Source: Devosia insulae DS-56
GTDB taxonomy: Bacteria > Pseudomonadota > Alphaproteobacteria > Rhizobiales > Devosiaceae
NCBI RefSeq assembly: GCF_000970465.2
Contig: NZ_LAJE02000285.1
Span: 62,001-126,000 of the forward strand
Length of the DNA stretch: 64,000 bases
Reading direction: 5' to 3'
Shown: in pieces, positions 61,567 to 64,000 of the stretch
Layout of the letters: every line of letters starts with the position of its first letter
Position numbering within the stretch: the stretch's first letter is position 1
Notes under the pieces: model-generated
Databases searched by the model: none
The model's input: the letters and a program-made list of their open reading frames with translations, nothing else
What the model was told of the DNA's origin: nothing
Program-made: the position numbers and the translations under genes

Positions 61567-61995
61567 TCAGCCTTCCACCTGGATGCCCATGGAGCGGGCG
61601 GAGCCGGCGATCATCGTCGCGGCCTGGTCGACGTCATAGGCGTTGAGATCGGCCATCTTCTTTTCGGCGATCTCGCGGATCTGCTTCTGCGTGATCGTGC
61701 CAGCAGATTCCTTGCCCGGGAGCTTGGAGCCGGACTTCAGGTTCACGGCCTTCTTGATCAGGTAGGTGACCGGCGGGAGCTTGGTCTCGAAAGTGAAGCT
61801 CTTGTCGGCGTAGATGGTGATCACGACCGGGGTCGGGGCACCCTTTTCCTGCTCGGCGGTCTTCGCATTGAAGGCCTTGCAGAATTCCATGATGTTGAGG
61901 CCGCGCTGACCCAGCGCGGGGCCGATCGGGGGCGACGGGGTCGCCGAGCCGGCCGGGACCTGAAGCTTCAGGTACCCAGTGATTTTCTTTGCCAT
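61567..61995 (-). CDS. rplK: 50S ribosomal protein L11
   Basis: 142-residue GTPase-centre protein. [20 protein letters not shown], then [20 protein letters not shown], which carries the conserved prolines of the thiostrepton region, and the C-terminal RNA-binding domain with [13 protein letters not shown]. 144 bases after nusG. Confidence 0.98.
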   Translation of the reverse strand: MAKKITGYLKLQVPAGSATPSPPIGPALGQRGLNIMEFCKAFNAKTAEQEKGAPTPVVITIYADKSFTFETKLPPVTYLIKKAVNLKSGSKLPGKESAGTITQKQIREIAEKKMADLNAYDVDQAATMIAGSARSMGIQVEG

Positions 61996-62139
61996 GGTTC
62001 AATCTCCATATGTGCCCAGGATCGGGCGGGTGATCCGCGTCACCGGATCTGTGAGACGCCGTGGTCCGGGCTTTACGAGCGGTTGGCGACCGCCCTGCCC
62101 TCCCACGGTTTTCCATCGCCTCCCGGCGACGGTAACGGA

Positions 62140-62670
62140 CTAGACCTTTTCGACCTGCCCGTATTCCAGTTCGACGGGCGTCGGGCGCCCGAAGATCGAA
62201 ACTTCCACCTTGAGACGCGAACGCTCCTCGTCGACTTCTTCCACCACGCCGTTGAAGCTGGCGAAGGGACCGTCGGAGACGCGCACCTGTTCGCCAACCT
62301 CGAACGAGACCGACGGCTTGGGATGCTCGACGCCTTCCTGCACCTGCTGCAGGATGGCCATGGCTTCCTTCTCAGAGATCGGCATGGGCTTGTCGCCCGA
62401 ACCGAGGAAGCCGGTAACTTTCGGCGTGTTCTTGATCAGATGGAACGCCTCGTTGGTCATATCCATCTTCACCAGCACGTAGCCCGGGAAGAACTTGCGC
62501 TCGGCGTCAACCTTGCGGCCGCGACGCATCTCGACGACCTTCTCGGTCGGCACAATCACGTCGTCGAACAGGTCTTCAAGCTTCTTCTGCGCAACCTTCT
62601 GGCGGATGTCCTCCGCCACCTTGCGCTCGAAGTTCGAGTACGCCTGAACGATATACCAGCGCTTGGCCAT
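62140..62670 (-). CDS. nusG: Transcription termination/antitermination protein NusG
   Basis: 176-residue NusG with N-terminal NGN domain (AKRWYIVQAYSNFERKVAED) and a C-terminal KOW domain (VSDGPFASFNGVVEEVDEER). It bridges RNA polymerase to Rho or S10. MDMTNEAFHLIKNTPKVTGF is typical of proteobacteria. 34 bases after secE. Confidence 0.98.
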   Translation of the reverse strand: MAKRWYIVQAYSNFERKVAEDIRQKVAQKKLEDLFDDVIVPTEKVVEMRRGRKVDAERKFFPGYVLVKMDMTNEAFHLIKNTPKVTGFLGSGDKPMPISEKEAMAILQQVQEGVEHPKPSVSFEVGEQVRVSDGPFASFNGVVEEVDEERSRLKVEVSIFGRPTPVELEYGQVEKV

Positions 62671-62704
62671 GCCGCGTCGAAGCTCCTAATAGTCTGTTTG
62701 CCGC

Positions 62705-62899
62705 TTAGCGGATCGACAGGATCATTTGCACGATCCAGTGAATGAGCTGGTCGGCGGCGAGGAAGAAAATGCTCGCGATGACCACCATCACCAGCACCAT
62801 CACCGTCGAGACCAGGGTCTCGTTGCGGGTCGGCCAGGTGACCTTGCCGACTTCCTGACGAACCTCTTGCAGAAATTTCACGGGGTTCAACGCAGCCAT
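62705..62899 (-). CDS. secE: Protein translocase subunit SecE
   Basis: Short single-helix SecE, 64 residues, as in most bacteria outside enterics. KFLQEVRQEVGKVTWPTRNE is the amphipathic signature, then one membrane helix MVLVMVVIASIFFLAADQLI. Forms the Sec channel with SecY, encoded at 33218-34552. No tRNA gene was found upstream of it. Confidence 0.96.
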   Translation of the reverse strand: MAALNPVKFLQEVRQEVGKVTWPTRNETLVSTVMVLVMVVIASIFFLAADQLIHWIVQMILSIR

Positions 62900-63433
62900 C
62901 AGCTCTACTTTCCGTCGGGCCTTCAGGCCAAAAACGAAGAACCGCGCGAGTCACCCCGGGCGGCTTGGGAAGTGGTATCTAATGGCTTGCCTGTGCCATT
63001 GCAAGCCCAAATGACACGCTGATGTCGGGCGCCAGGGCGACTGTCGGCCCGCATCCTGACCACGGGCCAGCACCGCGCTTTCGATCCGACGTTTGGATGG
63101 GTCAAAGCTTCTGCCAGGAGACACGCCCCTTTTGCGCTTCGAGCGCTGCGTCACCACTGGAGCAGTGACTAACGGGGGCGCCCTCGACACGGCGGATGCA
63201 GGACTCAAAGCAAAAGCAGCGGAAGCGAGCTGTTCCCGCTGGTCCTACGCCAGAGAGGTGAGACGCTGCCTTCGCCGAGGAAGTTGAGATGCTGAGTACT
63301 GCTTGTTGCCGGAGCGTGCCGTCTTAGCAGCCCTGCATGGCGTCTACGGTCTTTTTTGCGACTACTGTCAGCCATCCGTCAGCTTGCCTCAATTACCACG
63401 GAGCATACGGACCCGCGGCGTGATTCTGGGGCG
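62900..63433. other. Intergenic region upstream of secE
   Basis: 534 bases. A promoter for secE is at 62976-63004. In the remaining about 430 bases I see only minor palindromes (for example GCGCTTCGAGCGC near 63135); no gene or RNA gene is supported. Short open frames here do not look coding. Confidence 0.5.
62976..63004 (-). promoter_or_regulatory. Candidate promoter of secE-nusG-rplKA
   Basis: -35 TTGCAA (63004-62999), 17 base spacer, -10 TAGATA (62981-62976). Start would be near 62969, about 70 bases before secE. The boxes are weaker than those of the str operon. Confidence 0.6.
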
Positions 63434-63577
63434 ATGGGGATGGGGATAGTGCTGCAAGCGATGACGCGAGCCCGGCTCGGGCACTGGCTGCCGGTGGCCA
63501 TCGTCGTCGTCGCCGCAATCCTCGCCTTCCTCGCCGCCCTCAATCTCAGCCTCACCCTGCCGGTGGAAATGGAATAG
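63434..63577 (+). CDS. Possible small single-helix membrane protein
   Basis: 47 residues beginning GMGIVLQAMTRARLGHWLPV; one strong hydrophobic helix (LPVAIVVVAAILAFLAALNL) and a short acidic tail. It lies 14 bases before the Fis-type gene and shares its strand. No ribosome site of note is visible, and it may be chance in GC-rich DNA; the hydrophobic helix is its only support. Confidence 0.35.
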   Translation: MGMGIVLQAMTRARLGHWLPVAIVVVAAILAFLAALNLSLTLPVEME

Positions 63578-63591
63578 TGCGAGGGCCTCGG

Positions 63592-63837
63592 ATGCCAACC
63601 GCCTACAACCTTCATCCCGACCCGACCGCAACGCTGCAGCTGGTCGGCCTGCAGGCCGCCGATGTCGAGCGCGAACTGATCCTCGCGACGCTGCGCGCCA
63701 CCCACGGCAACCGTACCCACGCCGCCGCCATCCTCGCCATCAGCATCCGCACGTTACGCAACAAGCTGCATGAGTATCTCGAGGACGGCATCGACGTGCC
63801 GCCGCCTCACGACGCCGGAAACTCCGACGAGGCATAG
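63592..63837 (+). CDS. Small Fis-type helix-turn-helix protein
   Basis: 81 residues that look like a free-standing C-terminal DNA-binding domain of an NtrC-type activator: DVERELILATLRATHGNRTH then AAAILAISIRTLRNKLHEYL, matching Fis/HTH_8. No receiver or AAA+ domain. ATG 63592 has GAGGG six bases upstream; an in-frame GTG at 63577 is an alternative. Such proteins occur among flagellar and sigma-54 regulators, but no such neighbours are visible. Its end overlaps a minus-strand gene by 31 bases. Confidence 0.72.
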   Translation: MPTAYNLHPDPTATLQLVGLQAADVERELILATLRATHGNRTHAAAILAISIRTLRNKLHEYLEDGIDVPPPHDAGNSDEA

Positions 63838-63995
63838 AGCCGGCGCATCGCGACGCTGTCATAGCGCTCGCCATCGACCTCCAGCGTCGCCGCGCTCAGC
63901 TTGCCGGGCAGCAGCGACTCCATGGCGTAGCGCAGCGCGAGGGTTGCAGAGGAGAAACGACGATAGTCGAGCCCGGCCTTCCGCCCCACCTGCAC
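63807..63995 (-). CDS. Small protein of unknown function (may continue beyond edge)
   Basis: 62 residues from GTG 63995; the frame stays open to the window edge, so the true start may lie outside. The sequence (GLDYRRFSSATLALRYAMES ... TLEVDGERYDSVAMRRLYAS) looks like a small conserved rhizobial protein, which I cannot assign to a function. Its 3' end overlaps the Fis-type gene on the other strand by 31 bases. Confidence 0.5.
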   Translation of the reverse strand: MQVGRKAGLDYRRFSSATLALRYAMESLLPGKLSAATLEVDGERYDSVAMRRLYASSEFPAS

Positions 63996-64000
63996 CGGAA

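Noticed and set aside
62951-63208. 85-codon minus-strand frame upstream of secE
   Set aside because: Low-complexity composition; it covers the likely secE promoter and has no recognisable features.

Overview
This window reads as chromosome of a high-G+C alphaproteobacterium, most likely a Hyphomicrobiales (Rhizobiales) member. A Devosia-like lineage fits the gene order and repeats, but that placement is inference. Evidence includes the dusB(nifR3)-ntrB-ntrC-ntrY-ntrX-hfq-hflX nitrogen-regulation block, fused ispDF, an eno-ftsB-pdhA-pdhB-pdhC-lpd-lipA-ratA-like block, lipoyl domains on both PDH E1-beta and E2, and two long palindromes of the rhizobial RIME type. Nearly all genes lie on the minus strand.

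Region 1 (1-9.3 kb): hflX (cut by the left edge), hfq, then the NtrYX and NtrBC two-component systems with dusB, joined by 1-4 base overlaps. Region 2 (9.4-11.3 kb): ispDF and pncC on the plus strand, followed by a RIME-like palindrome. Region 3 (11.4-24 kb): central carbon and lipoate metabolism: a START-domain protein, lipA, two GlsB/YeaQ-type membrane proteins, lpdA, two GNAT proteins, an SGNH hydrolase, pdhC, a yeast-type cytosine deaminase, pdhB, a two-helix membrane protein of unknown function, pdhA, ftsB, a second long palindrome, a nucleotidyltransferase and eno. The lipoyl synthase and the three PDH components together supply and use the lipoyl cofactor.

Region 4 (24-29.8 kb) is more accessory: an MGMT-like protein, an AraC/GyrI-like regulator, two short-chain-type dehydrogenases, a P-loop kinase-like ATPase, and a quinone-linked D-lactate dehydrogenase with a His-rich tail.

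Region 5 (29.9-48.6 kb): the merged alpha, spc, S10 and str ribosomal operons, read leftward from a strong promoter near 48.6 kb: rpsL-rpsG-fusA-tuf, rpsJ to rpsQ, rplN to adk, rpsM-rpsK-rpoA-rplQ, closed by an intrinsic terminator. Region 6 (48.9-50.7 kb): three non-ribosomal genes (YbjN-like exported protein, O-methyltransferase, secreted unknown). Region 7 (50.7-63 kb): secE-nusG-rplKA-rplJL-rpoBC with structured leaders and a terminator after rpoC. The right edge holds a small Fis-type DNA-binding protein and a small unknown minus-strand gene.

No rRNA, tRNA, CRISPR array, prophage or insertion sequence was recognised, and no convincing new multi-gene system. The most notable points are ribosomal protein S12 with arginine at position 88 (the classic streptomycin-resistance position), an NtrX with a doubly degenerate AAA+ domain, a cytosine deaminase inside the pdh operon, and several unexplained palindromes and leader structures.
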